The notes under the pieces: generated by a model
Told to the model about the DNA's origin: nothing
What the model saw: the letters and a program-made list of their open reading frames with translations, nothing else
Database searches by the model: none
Shown: piece after piece, positions 31,679 through 40,124 of the stretch
How the letters are laid out: each line of letters opens with the position of its first letter
Numbering within the stretch: position 1 is the first letter of the stretch
Translations under genes and position numbers: made by a program
Origin: Nocardia nova NBRC 15556
Lineage (GTDB): Bacteria > Actinomycetota > Actinomycetes > Mycobacteriales > Mycobacteriaceae
Direction: 5' to 3'
Assembly (NCBI RefSeq): GCF_001613005.1
Contig: NZ_BDBN01000026.1
Span: 1 to 64,000 of the forward strand
DNA: 64,000 nucleotides

Positions 31679-32323
31679 ATGGGTGCAGTGGACTGGGATC
31701 ACAACGCCTTCTACCACCGGACGCTGCTGCGGCAGCTGCCGCAGCGCTGTGAGCGGATCCTCGAAGTCGGTTGCGGGGCAGGCGCTTTGGCGGTCGAGCT
31801 GGCGCGGCGTGCCTACCGGGTCGACGCGGTGGACCGCTCGCCGGAGATGATCGAGGCGGCCCGCGGTGTCGTCCCGGGCAACGTCGAATGCACCCGGGCC
31901 GACATTCTCGAGTACCCGCTGCCGGAAGCCGCCTACGACGCCGTCGTCTCGCTCACCACGCTCCATCACCTGCCCCTGGAACGGGTGCTGCCGCGGCTCG
32001 CGCAGACGCTGCGGCCGGGCGGGGTGCTCGCGGTGATCGCGCTGCCGCGGGCCGACCCGCTGCGTGAACTGCCCGCGGAGATCGCGGGCGTACTCGGCCA
32101 TCGCCTCTTCGGCGCGACGTTCGCGATGCTGCGTGCCACGGGCCGCGGCGCCTGGTACGCGCACGAACCCACGCATGCGGTGATGCCGGTCGTGCTCGAT
32201 CCGCCACTGACCACACGCGAGGTCGCGCGCCGGGCGGGCGGCATCCTGCCGGGCGCGCGCGTGCGGCGGCTGGTGTTCTGGCGCTATCTGTTGCGGTGGG
32301 ACAAACCCGGGCAAACCCGGTGA
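31679..32323 (+). CDS. Class I SAM-dependent methyltransferase
   Basis: 214 residues. Motif I ILEVGCGAGALAVELA and the following acidic VDAVDRSPEMIEAA bind AdoMet; DAVVSLTTLHHLPLERVLPRLAQTLRPGGVLAVIAL is the usual motif II/III region. The C-terminal part (GGILPGARVRRLVFWRYLLRW) resembles small-molecule methyltransferases. The substrate cannot be told. It is the first gene of the accessory stretch after polA. Confidence 0.87.
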   Translation: MGAVDWDHNAFYHRTLLRQLPQRCERILEVGCGAGALAVELARRAYRVDAVDRSPEMIEAARGVVPGNVECTRADILEYPLPEAAYDAVVSLTTLHHLPLERVLPRLAQTLRPGGVLAVIALPRADPLRELPAEIAGVLGHRLFGATFAMLRATGRGAWYAHEPTHAVMPVVLDPPLTTREVARRAGGILPGARVRRLVFWRYLLRWDKPGQTR

Positions 32324-32729
32324 CGACACGCCGGACCTGTCCGGGGCGCATCCTGTGAACCCGCTGTGGCCTGCGTGAATGCGGCGTTCACCACGGCACT
32401 GCCCGTTGGCATGCCGTTCACTCGAAAATGTGACGAAGTTACTCGTTGGTTCCGCCGCAATATTGTTGCCATCGACGCGGTGAGTCCATATTCTCGAAGC
32501 CGTGCCGAATCCCGCCGCAAGCCACAGCGCCGCGCGCAACGTCGCCGACCGCGACCGCGTGGTGCGCCTTCCGCTTACCGCGATGGTGGCTGCGGCGCGA
32601 CTTCTCGTAGTACCTCGCCGTAGCGGGAGCTGATTCGGACCGGCCCCCTCGCTGCGGCCGTTGACAAGTGTTTGCGCTGGTCCCCTCTGTCATCCGACCA
32701 ACGACAAAGCTTCGGGAAGACCTAGTCCA
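32324..32729. other. Intergenic region upstream of the LeuA-domain gene
   Basis: About 400 bases. It contains a candidate promoter (32661 onward). A possible 43-codon ORF starting GTG 32502 and ending 32633 (VPNPAASHSAARNVADRD...) has codon bias in its first half but no good ribosome site. I do not call it. No leucine-rich leader peptide was seen. Confidence 0.45.
32661..32691 (+). promoter_or_regulatory. Candidate promoter of the LeuA-domain gene
   Basis: A perfect TTGACA at 32661-32666 is followed by a weak -10 candidate (TCTGTC at 32686-32691, 19-bp spacer) about 40 bases before the ATG. The -35 match is exact; the -10 is poor. Confidence 0.35.
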
Positions 32730-33158
32730 ATGACGATCACTATCGATACACATGCCTTCATCGCGGCCGCGCCCAAGGGGCTGCGCGCCGAATCCGCCGA
32801 CCTGACGCCCGCGGAGTTCTACGACCGCTACTGCGCGCACACCGGCCCGGTCAAGCTCAGCGACTGGGCGCGGGCCGAACAGCGGGCGACCTACACCGCG
32901 ACCATCGAACTGGCCGGACATGCGCGGACCGTGGTGTCCGCGGGCAGCCCGGTCGCCGCGCTGACCTCGGCGCTCTACGACGAGGGCTACCCGGTGGAGA
33001 TTCTGCAGTTCCACCAGCGGCGTACCGGCGCCGGCACCGCCACCTTCGTGCAGTGCGAATGCAACGGCCGCCGAGGCTGGGGCGCCGCGCTCGCCGGGGA
33101 CGGGCCGGAGTCGACCGTTCGGGCCATGATCGCCGGCATCAACAAACTCGGGAACTGA
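32730..33158 (+). CDS. Free-standing LeuA-type allosteric (dimerisation) domain protein
   Basis: 142 residues. From about residue 50 it reads like the C-terminal regulatory domain of 2-isopropylmalate or homocitrate synthases: ATYTATIELAGHARTVVSAGSPVAALTSALYDEGYPVEILQFHQ, then a variable loop, then TATFVQCECNGRRGWGAALAGD...STVRAMIAGINKL. No catalytic TIM barrel is present and the ATG at 32730 begins a short unrelated N-terminus (TITIDTHAFIAAAPKG), so this is a natural small protein, not a truncated frame. Possible roles are a leucine sensor, a competitor or partner for full LeuA, or a regulator of a paralogue. A beta-decarboxylating dehydrogenase related to LeuB lies 1.2 kb downstream. Confidence 0.75.
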   Translation: MTITIDTHAFIAAAPKGLRAESADLTPAEFYDRYCAHTGPVKLSDWARAEQRATYTATIELAGHARTVVSAGSPVAALTSALYDEGYPVEILQFHQRRTGAGTATFVQCECNGRRGWGAALAGDGPESTVRAMIAGINKLGN

Positions 33159-33195
33159 GCCGGTTCGGCAACCGAGCCGACACGCGAAAACCACA

Positions 33196-33234
33196 GTGCC
33201 GCATCCCCTTTCGTGAAGAGTCGGGATGCGGCAC
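33196..33234. terminator. Bidirectional hairpin between convergent genes
   Basis: Perfect 12-bp stem GTGCCGCATCCC (33196-33207) / GGGATGCGGCAC (33223-33234), 15-nt loop. It sits between the stop of the LeuA-domain gene and that of thioredoxin, so it can terminate both. Confidence 0.7.
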
Positions 33235-33247
33235 CGGTTCGTGCGGG

Positions 33248-33613
33248 TCAGCCCTGCTGCTGTTCGGCGAGCTGCTTGCGCACCTCTTCCATATCGAGCG
33301 CCTTCACCTGGGAGACCAGATCTTCCAGCGCGGCCGGCGGCAGTGCGCCGGGCTGCGCGAAGACCAGGACACCCTCGCGGAAGGCCATGATCGTGGGGAT
33401 GGAGCGGATGTTGGCGGCGGCGGCGAGGCTCTGCTCGGCCTCGGTGTCGACCTTGCCGTGGACGACATCGGGATGCTGTTCCGAGGATGCCTCGAAGGTG
33501 GGCGCGAACGCCTTGCAGGGCCCGCACCAATCGGCCCAGAAATCGACGAGGACGACGTCGTTTCCGGTCACAATCTCGTCGAAGTTCTGCGCGGTCAGGG
33601 TCTGGGTGGCCAT
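33248..33613 (-). CDS. trxA: Thioredoxin
   Basis: 121 residues, cytosolic disulfide reductase. Active site W29-C30-G31-P32-C33-K34 in VLVDFWADWCGPCKAFAPTFE; cis-proline segment IRSIPTIMAFREG. ATG 33613 has GAGGAAG upstream. The C-terminus is ~12 residues longer than E. coli Trx and glutamine-rich (EEVRKQLAEQQQG). It could serve the Bcp peroxiredoxin at 15 kb, among other targets. A thioredoxin reductase is not in the window. Confidence 0.94.
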   Translation of the reverse strand: MATQTLTAQNFDEIVTGNDVVLVDFWADWCGPCKAFAPTFEASSEQHPDVVHGKVDTEAEQSLAAAANIRSIPTIMAFREGVLVFAQPGALPPAALEDLVSQVKALDMEEVRKQLAEQQQG

Positions 33614-33689
33614 GACTTCCTCTCGTGTCGTTGTATGCGGTGCAACGCGGGACGCTGTGCATATCTTCCGCGCGGCCGGTGTCCGCGGC

Positions 33690-34211
33690 TCAACCGTGGA
33701 CCCCACCCCCTGGGGCGATCGGCCACTCGATCCGCCGATCACCGTCCCACCGCCGAATACCCACCACGGTAGCCGCAAAATCCCGCTCGGCGGCCACCGC
33801 GTCGATCGCCGCGGGCCAGTGCTCCGGTTTCAGCCGCCGTGCCAGCGTGACGTGCGGGGTCCACGCGTCCGGGCACATGTTCGCCGGAACGCCGGGGCAC
33901 GCGTCGACGACCGCCGCGATGCGCCGTTGCATCGTCAGCAGGTCCTCGGTGGGCACCACCAGCCGTACCAGAATCGGATGGCGGGCGCCGAATATCAGCA
34001 GCCCCCCCAGCCGGATCGGGAGCGGCCGGAACGGCAGGGCGGCCAGCGTCTTGTCCATCCGGGGCCAGATCTCGCGGGCGACCGCGACGGTGATGTGCGG
34101 CCGGTGTTCCGGTGTGGGACTGTGCATTCCGGCCGTGGCCAGCGCACCCCACTGCCGGCGGACCTCGGCCTCCGCCGCCTCGTCGAGTACCAGTTCCACC
34201 GACTGCACCAT
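33690..34211 (-). CDS. 2'-5' RNA ligase / cyclic phosphodiesterase-like protein (2H family)
   Basis: 173 residues. The two HxT motifs of the 2H phosphoesterase fold are present: H-I-T in HRPHITVAV and H-V-T in WTPHVTLARRL. Members hydrolyse or ligate 2',5' or 2',3'-cyclic phosphate bonds in RNA; the in vivo substrate is unknown. ATG 34211 is used; a TTG at 34223 in the same frame is an alternative. The gene is upstream of thioredoxin on the same strand. Confidence 0.85.
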   Translation of the reverse strand: MVQSVELVLDEAAEAEVRRQWGALATAGMHSPTPEHRPHITVAVAREIWPRMDKTLAALPFRPLPIRLGGLLIFGARHPILVRLVVPTEDLLTMQRRIAAVVDACPGVPANMCPDAWTPHVTLARRLKPEHWPAAIDAVAAERDFAATVVGIRRWDGDRRIEWPIAPGGGVHG

Positions 34212-34378
34212 GGTGCAGGACAACTTACGCGCGCGGGCCGGGCCCGGTGCGCCGATTACCCGAGTTGCCGGGCAGGCCGGGCCCGCGGTCGGCTCGACGA
34301 TCCGGCACCCAATAGGGTGACCCGGTGTGCCGGGCCGCGGACCGGCCGGGACGGGGTGCGAGCAGAGGAGTGAGCGCG

Positions 34379-35461
34379 GTGGATGCGCGGCGGGCGGTGC
34401 GGCTCGGGCTGATCGAGGGCGACGGCATCGGGCCGGAGGTGGTGCGGGCGACCCGGGCCGTGGTGGACGAGGCTCTCACCGCGGCCGGTGCGGCGACGCC
34501 GGAATGGGTCGAGCTGCCGATCGGGCATGCGGCCATCGCCGAATGCGGGGAACCGCTGCCGGAGACCACGCTGTCCGCACTCGCCGATCTCGATGCCTGG
34601 ATCCTCGGTCCGCACGACAACGCCTCCTACGCGCCGCATCACCGCGTCGGGGCCCCGCCGGGCGGGGCGATCCGCAAACGCTTCGGCCTGTACGCGAATA
34701 TCCGCCCGGCCCGGGCCTTTCCGGGCGTGCGGGCGGCGGCGAAGGACATCGATCTGGTGATCGTGCGCGAGAACAGCGAGGGCTTCTACGCCGACCGCAA
34801 CATGTTCGCCGGTTCGGGCGAATTCCGGCCCACCGCCGATGTGGCGATGGCCGTGGCCGTGATCACCCGGGCCGCCTGCGAACGCATCGCGCATCAGGCC
34901 TGCACGCTCGCGGCAGCGCGACGCGGCCGGTTGACGATCGTGCACAAGGCGAATGTGCTGCCGATGACGATGGGACTGTTCCGCGAGGTCTGCGCGGAGG
35001 TGGCCGCGGGATATTCCGGAATCGAGGTCGACGACGAACACGTCGACGCCGCCGCGGCCCACCTGGTTCGCGCGCCCGGTGACTACGACGTGCTGGTGAC
35101 CGAGAACCTGTTCGGCGACATCCTCTCCGACCTCGCGGGGGAACTCGCCGGGTCACTGGGCTTGGCGGCCTCGCTGAACTGCTCGGACGACAAGGCGATG
35201 GCTCAGGCGGTGCACGGCGCGGCTCCGACGCTGGCGGGCCGCAACCGGGCGAATCCGGGCGCACTGCAACTGTCGGCCGCGATGCTGTTGCGCTGGCTGG
35301 GCACCCGCGACGGCGATCCGGCGCTGCTGGGCGCCGCCGACCGGATCGAGCGCGCGGTGGCGGCGACCCTGGCGGCCGGTATCGCCACCGCCGACCTCGG
35401 CGGACTGGCCTCGACCAGTGAATTCACCGAGCAGGTCCGGGCTCGCGTGCATCGCCGGTGA
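34379..35461 (+). CDS. Isocitrate/isopropylmalate dehydrogenase family protein
   Basis: 360 residues, GTG start; AGAGGAG (34364-34370) is 8 bases ahead, favouring 34379 over GTG 34370. Family signatures are LGLIEGDGIGPEVV at the N-terminus, KRFGLYANIRPARAFPG, DLVIVRENSEGFYADR, the catalytic Lys region VHKANVLPMTMGLF and the metal site VLVTENLFGDILSDLAGELAGSLGLAASLN. The RENSEGFYAD signature suits the tartrate/homoisocitrate/isopropylmalate side of the family. The real LeuB may be elsewhere. Proximity to the free LeuA-type domain suggests a leucine-like or homocitrate-like chain-extension route, but this is inference. Confidence 0.87.
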   Translation: MDARRAVRLGLIEGDGIGPEVVRATRAVVDEALTAAGAATPEWVELPIGHAAIAECGEPLPETTLSALADLDAWILGPHDNASYAPHHRVGAPPGGAIRKRFGLYANIRPARAFPGVRAAAKDIDLVIVRENSEGFYADRNMFAGSGEFRPTADVAMAVAVITRAACERIAHQACTLAAARRGRLTIVHKANVLPMTMGLFREVCAEVAAGYSGIEVDDEHVDAAAAHLVRAPGDYDVLVTENLFGDILSDLAGELAGSLGLAASLNCSDDKAMAQAVHGAAPTLAGRNRANPGALQLSAAMLLRWLGTRDGDPALLGAADRIERAVAATLAAGIATADLGGLASTSEFTEQVRARVHRR

Positions 35462-35613
35462 ATCGGCGTGTACCCCTGCCGCCGGTCGTGGCGCGCATTA
35501 ACCTTCGGTAACCGACCGGCGCATCTCGTGCCGATCGCCTACATTTTCGAATGGCTGCATTGCTACACGGCGACCCGCTCACGGTGGCGGGTCGCGCGAA
35601 TACGGAGGGCCGC

Positions 35614-36522
35614 GTGTCAGTTCGACTCGGCGCCCGCGGGTACATCCTGCGAGCCGCGTGCGTGATCGTCGGTGCGGCGGTGCTGGCAGCGGGATGCGCG
35701 GACAACACCGAGGACGAATCGCCCAAGGTGCCCAAGGTGCCGGTGACGAAGGTCGAATCGATCGCCGCGCAGCTGCCGCCGAAGATCGCGCGGGCGGGAC
35801 GGCTCGTGGTCGGTGTGAACGTTCCGTACCAGCCCAACGAGTACCGGGATCCGCACACCGGACAGATCATCGGATTCGACGTCGATCTGATGGATGCGGT
35901 CGCCGCTGTGCTCGGTGTGCGCGCCGACTACCAGGAAGCCGACTTCGAGAAGATCATCCCCGCGATCGAGGCCGGCACCGTCGACGTGGGAATGTCGTCG
36001 TTCACCGACAACCTGACGCGGGAGAAGACCGTCGACTTCGTCGACTACTTCTCCGCCGGCATTCAGTGGGCACAGCGCAAGGGCCGTCCGATCGATCCGA
36101 ACAACGCCTGCGGCAAGAAGGTCGCGGTGCAGCGCACCACGACCGAGGACATCGACGAGATCCCCGCGAAATCGAAGGCCTGCACCGATGTTGGCAAGCC
36201 CGAGATCCACAAGATGTCCTACGACGAACAGAGTGCGGCGGCGACCGCCCTGGTCCTCGGCCAGGTCGACGCCATGTCCGCCGATTCCCCGGTCACCGCG
36301 TATGCGATCAAGCGCAATCCCGACACCATCGAGGCCGCGGGCCCGGTCTTCGAGGCCGAACCCTACGGCTGGCCGGTACCGAAGGGTTCGCCGCTGGGCC
36401 CGGTACTGCAAGCGGCGCTGCAGCATCTGATCGATTCCGGCGTCTACCGCACCATCGCCGAGAACTGGGGCGTGGAGGCCGGTGCGATCACCACCTCGGT
36501 CATCAACGGTGCGAAAGGCTGA
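35614..36522 (+). CDS. Polar amino-acid ABC transporter substrate-binding lipoprotein
   Basis: 302 residues, GTG start with GGAGGG upstream. Signal peptide ends in the lipobox LAAGC. The periplasmic binding fold of family 3 (SBP_bac_3) is seen in GRLVVGVNVPYQPNEYRDP, GFDVDLMDAVAAVLGVRADY, IIPAIEAGTVDVGMSSFTDNLTREKTVDFVDYFSAG and the closing PVPKGSPLGPVLQAALQHLIDSGVYRTIAENWGV. It binds an amino acid such as glutamate, glutamine or a polar relative; the ligand is not predictable from this. First gene of a three-gene transporter operon. Confidence 0.93.
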   Translation: MSVRLGARGYILRAACVIVGAAVLAAGCADNTEDESPKVPKVPVTKVESIAAQLPPKIARAGRLVVGVNVPYQPNEYRDPHTGQIIGFDVDLMDAVAAVLGVRADYQEADFEKIIPAIEAGTVDVGMSSFTDNLTREKTVDFVDYFSAGIQWAQRKGRPIDPNNACGKKVAVQRTTTEDIDEIPAKSKACTDVGKPEIHKMSYDEQSAAATALVLGQVDAMSADSPVTAYAIKRNPDTIEAAGPVFEAEPYGWPVPKGSPLGPVLQAALQHLIDSGVYRTIAENWGVEAGAITTSVINGAKG

Positions 36523-37479
36523 GTGCACATGTCCGCGCAACCCCCCGCCGTCTCGCAGGCCGGGCCGCCCGAGGCGTCCATGCCGGAGCCGATCGAGGCC
36601 GTACCGCTGCGGCGGCCCGGGCGCTGGATCGCCGCAGCGATCCTGCTGATCCTGCTCGGGCTGTTCGTCTACGGCGCCGCCACCAACCCGGCCTATCGCT
36701 GGGACACCTACTGGAAGTATCTGTTCGATCGGCGGATTTCCGAGGGGGCGGTGGTCACCCTCGAACTGACCGTGCTGGCGATGGCGATCGGCGTGATTCT
36801 CGGCGTGATCCTCGCGGTGATGCGGCTGTCGCCGAATCCGGTGCTGCGGTCGGTGTCGTGGGTGTATCTGTGGATCTTCCGCGGCACCCCGGTATACATC
36901 CAACTCGTCTTCTGGGGCCTCTTCCCGGCGCTGTACAAATCGATTCAGCTCGGAATCCCTTTCGGCGGGCCCAGTTTCGTGCAGTGGGATGTGCAGGACT
37001 GGTCGCAGCCGTTCATCTTCGCCATGATCGGCCTGGGCCTGAACGAGGCCGCCTACATGGCCGAGATCGTGCGTGCCGGAGTCAATTCGGTGGGTGAGGG
37101 GCAGCGCGAGGCGTCGGTGGCGCTCGGCATGTCGTGGGGACAGACCATGCGGCGCACGGTGCTGCCGCAGGCGATGCGGGTGATCATCCCGCCCACCGGC
37201 AACGAGCTGATCTCCATGTTGAAGACCACCTCACTGGTCACCGCGATCCCGCTGACCACCGATCTGTACGGCCGCGCCCGCGATATCTACGGCATCAACT
37301 TCCAGCCGATTCCGCTGCTGCTGGTCAGCGCGACCTGGTATCTGGCGATCACCAGTGTGCTGATGGTCGGCCAGTTCTATCTCGAGCGGTACTACTCGCG
37401 CGGGGTGACGCGGCAGTTGACCGGCCGGCAGCTGCGCGCACTGGCCACCACCCAGCAGACGACGGAGGTCGGCAAATGA
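36523..37479 (+). CDS. Amino-acid ABC transporter permease (HisMQ-type)
   Basis: 318 residues, starting directly after the binding-protein stop (TGAGTG; ATG 36529 also possible). The ~40-residue hydrophilic N-terminus is followed by a first helix ([19 protein letters not shown]) and a His/Glu/Gln/Arg-type permease domain. The EAA loop is [32 protein letters not shown]. It forms the transmembrane channel, likely as a homodimer since only one permease is encoded. The stop overlaps the ATPase start (ATGA). Confidence 0.94.
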   Translation: MHMSAQPPAVSQAGPPEASMPEPIEAVPLRRPGRWIAAAILLILLGLFVYGAATNPAYRWDTYWKYLFDRRISEGAVVTLELTVLAMAIGVILGVILAVMRLSPNPVLRSVSWVYLWIFRGTPVYIQLVFWGLFPALYKSIQLGIPFGGPSFVQWDVQDWSQPFIFAMIGLGLNEAAYMAEIVRAGVNSVGEGQREASVALGMSWGQTMRRTVLPQAMRVIIPPTGNELISMLKTTSLVTAIPLTTDLYGRARDIYGINFQPIPLLLVSATWYLAITSVLMVGQFYLERYYSRGVTRQLTGRQLRALATTQQTTEVGK

Positions 37480-38264
37480 GCAGCGCCGTGGCAGCCTCGG
37501 CCGACGTTCCGATGATCCGGGCCGAGCGGGTATGCAAGAACTTCGGTGCGTTGCAGGTGTTGCAGGGAGTGTCGCTCGAGGTCGCGCGCGGGCAGGTGAT
37601 GTGCCTGATCGGCCCGTCCGGATCCGGCAAATCGACCTTTCTGCGTTGCATCAACCATTTGGAACGGGTGAACGCCGGGCGCCTCTACGTCGACGGCGAT
37701 CTGGTCGGCTATCGCGAGCGCGGGGGCAAACTCTACGAACTGCGTCCGCGGGAGTCGGCTCGCCAGCGCCGCGACGTCGGCATGGTGTTCCAGCACTTCA
37801 ATCTGTTTCCCCATCGCACCGCGCTGGCGAATGTCATCGAGGCGCCGATCCATGTGAAGAAGCTCTCCCGCGCCAAGGCGGTCGCCCGGGCGCGGGAACT
37901 GCTCGATCGAGTCGGCTTGGCGGACAAGGCCGATGCCTATCCGGCGCAGCTGTCGGGCGGCCAGCAGCAGCGGGTCGCGATCGCCCGCGCCCTGGCGATG
38001 GATCCGAAGCTGATGCTGTTCGACGAGCCCACCTCGGCCCTGGATCCCGAGCTGGTCGGCGAAGTCCTCACGGTCATGCGCGAATTGGCGCAATCGGGCA
38101 TGACGATGGTGGTCGTCACGCACGAAATGGGTTTCGCCCGCGAGGTCGCCGACCAGCTGGTGTTCATGGACGGGGGCGTGGTGGTGGAGGCCGGAGATCC
38201 GCGCGAGGTGCTGGCGAATCCGCAACACGAGCGAACCCAGGCCTTCCTGTCCCGCATCCTGTAG
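37476..38264 (+). CDS. Amino-acid ABC transporter ATP-binding protein
   Basis: 262 residues. Walker [11 protein letters not shown]-loop [17 protein letters not shown], signature [19 protein letters not shown], Walker [15 protein letters not shown] and switch histidine [10 protein letters not shown]. This matches GlnQ/HisP-type ATPases. The operon order of binding protein, permease and ATPase is complete. It converges with the SDR gene. Confidence 0.96.
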   Translation: MSSAVAASADVPMIRAERVCKNFGALQVLQGVSLEVARGQVMCLIGPSGSGKSTFLRCINHLERVNAGRLYVDGDLVGYRERGGKLYELRPRESARQRRDVGMVFQHFNLFPHRTALANVIEAPIHVKKLSRAKAVARARELLDRVGLADKADAYPAQLSGGQQQRVAIARALAMDPKLMLFDEPTSALDPELVGEVLTVMRELAQSGMTMVVVTHEMGFAREVADQLVFMDGGVVVEAGDPREVLANPQHERTQAFLSRIL

Positions 38265-38278
38265 AACGCGATCGAGGC

Positions 38279-39121
38279 TCAGTTCTCGTCGAACGCCGTT
38301 GCGCGCGAGACCTTTTCCCATTCGCGGATCTCGGCGCGCACGGAGTCGAGGTGTCCGAGCAGCGTGTCGACCGAATCGCTGCCCAGCGGCAGCCGCAACG
38401 GGGTGCGCTCGGCCTCGAGGGCGGCGCGGATGGCGGCCGCGGCCTTGACCGGGTCGCCGGGCTGGGTGCCGTCGCCGCCCTCGATCATGCGGCGGGTCTT
38501 GCCCGCGGTGTCGGCGTAGACATCGGATTCGGCGCTGAAATAGGCTGCGCCGGAACCGAACAGGCCGGTGCGGAAGGCGCCCGGCTCCACGACGAGCACC
38601 CGGATGCCGAACGGCGCCACCTCGTCGGCCAGCGCCTCCGACAACCCTTCCAGCGCGAATTTGGTTGCGCTGTAGGCGGAGAAGCCGGCGAACGACATCT
38701 GGCCGCCCACACTGCTCATCATGACGATCGCCCCGCTGCCCTGGGCGCGCATCTGCGGCAGGACGGCGCGGGTGAGCGCGGCGGGACCGAAGACGTGCAG
38801 GTCGAACAGGTCCCGCAACTCCCGGTCGGTGGTTTCCTCCACCGCGCCGACCTGGGTGCGTCCGGCATTGTTGACCAGCACGTCGATGCGGCCGTACCGG
38901 GCGATCACATCGGTGACGACCGCGTCGACGTGGGCGGTGTCGGTGACATCGAGGGCGACGGCCTCGATGCGATCGGGGTGGGCGGCGACCAGATCGTCCA
39001 GCGCGGCGGTGCGGCGGGCGACCGCGACGACGATATCGCCGGCATCGATCGCGTTCTGGGCGATCGCGCGGCCGAAACCGCTACTGGCGCCGGTGATCAG
39101 CCAGACCTTGCCTGTGCTCAC
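38279..39121 (-). CDS. Short-chain dehydrogenase/reductase
   Basis: 280 residues, GTG start at 39121. NAD(P)-binding TGASSGFG (TG-x3-G-x-G), NNAG, catalytic Ser in MMSSVGG and YSATK (Y-x3-K). The family of classical SDRs with GDPVKAAAAIRAALEAERTPLRLPLG near the end often acts on unknown alcohols or ketones. It is divergent from a LysR gene 90 bases away that probably controls it. Confidence 0.92.
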   Translation of the reverse strand: MSTGKVWLITGASSGFGRAIAQNAIDAGDIVVAVARRTAALDDLVAAHPDRIEAVALDVTDTAHVDAVVTDVIARYGRIDVLVNNAGRTQVGAVEETTDRELRDLFDLHVFGPAALTRAVLPQMRAQGSGAIVMMSSVGGQMSFAGFSAYSATKFALEGLSEALADEVAPFGIRVLVVEPGAFRTGLFGSGAAYFSAESDVYADTAGKTRRMIEGGDGTQPGDPVKAAAAIRAALEAERTPLRLPLGSDSVDTLLGHLDSVRAEIREWEKVSRATAFDEN

Positions 39122-39198
39122 GGAAACTCTCCTCGGTAGTTCGGGGTACGAGAGAAATCTTTGTCTGTCCCCAGTGGTGAAGTCCAAGGCCTTTCGCT

Positions 39199-39213
39199 AT
39201 AACCATCGGTTAT
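39199..39213. promoter_or_regulatory. LysR box at the SDR/LysR divergent start
   Basis: ATAACC-ATC-GGTTAT, a perfect 6-3-6 inverted repeat that also gives the T-N11-A pattern of LysR sites (T39200, A39212). It overlaps the ATG of the regulator (39212), fitting negative autoregulation, and lies 78 bases from the SDR start. Confidence 0.55.
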
Positions 39214-40105
39214 GGATGTGCACGGACGTGATCTGCGGTACTTCGTCGCCGTCGCCGACGAGCTGAGTTTCACCCGTGCGGCCGAGGTGCTGTTCGTTTC
39301 CCAGCCCGCGCTGTCGAAACAGATCCGCGCGCTGGAACGCCGGATCGGGGCGCCGCTGTTCGTTCGCGACGGCCGGGCGGTACGCCTGACCCCGGTGGGC
39401 CGGACCCTGCTGCCGCATGCGCGAAAGATGCTGGCGGACTGGGACATCGCGCGTGCCGAGGTGGATGCCGCGAAGGCCGGTCAGCACGCCACCGTCACGA
39501 TCGGGATCAGCACCAGTCCGGGACGCGGTCTGCTGCCGGCCATACGCTCGCGCCTGGCCACCGCGTTCCCGCTCGCCAAACCCGTCCTGCGCCAATCGGG
39601 GTGGTCCGATCCGTCCGCCGGACTGGGCGACGGGAGCTGCGATGTCGCGTTCGTCTGGCTGCCCCTGGCCGAGCCGGAGCGTTACGAGTGGATCGTGGTC
39701 GCGCGGGAGCCGCGCATGGTGGCCCTGCCCGAAAATCACCGCCTGGCCTCGCGACCTGCGATCGACTTCGCGGATCTGCTCGACGAACCGTTCCTGGCCC
39801 TGCCGAAGTCCGCGGCGGGCCTGCGCGACTACTGGCTCGCCGTGGACGCTCGCGGCGGACGCGCCCCGATCGTCGGCGCGGAGATCACCAGTACGGAGGA
39901 GACCTACGAGGCGCTGCTGAACGGCGACGGGGTGGTCCTGCTCGCGGCGGGCAACCTCCCGCTGGTCGCGCACGAGGGCGTGGTCGCCAGGGAAGTGCGG
40001 GGAATCGGCCCGAGCGAGCTCGCGCTCGCGTGGCGGTGCGGCGAGTCGCGGCCGCTGGTTCGCGGCTACATCGAGGCGTGCCGCCTGGTGGTCGGCAGTC
40101 GATAG
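39212..40105 (+). CDS. LysR-family regulator, probable controller of the SDR gene
   Basis: 297 residues. N-terminal HTH DLRYFVAVADELSFTRAAEVLFVSQPALSKQIRALERRIGAPLFVRDGR is canonical, followed by a substrate-binding co-inducer domain. The sequence upstream of its own ATG carries a LysR-type palindrome. Very short or leaderless transcription is possible. Ligand unknown. It converges with the next LysR gene. Confidence 0.93.
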   Translation: MDVHGRDLRYFVAVADELSFTRAAEVLFVSQPALSKQIRALERRIGAPLFVRDGRAVRLTPVGRTLLPHARKMLADWDIARAEVDAAKAGQHATVTIGISTSPGRGLLPAIRSRLATAFPLAKPVLRQSGWSDPSAGLGDGSCDVAFVWLPLAEPERYEWIVVAREPRMVALPENHRLASRPAIDFADLLDEPFLALPKSAAGLRDYWLAVDARGGRAPIVGAEITSTEETYEALLNGDGVVLLAAGNLPLVAHEGVVAREVRGIGPSELALAWRCGESRPLVRGYIEACRLVVGSR

Positions 40106-40124
40106 CAGGGTCTTGCGTGGGCGT

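Noticed and set aside
32502..32633. 43-codon plus-strand ORF upstream of the LeuA-domain gene
   Set aside because: Codon bias fades in its second half, there is no ribosome site, and no known motif.
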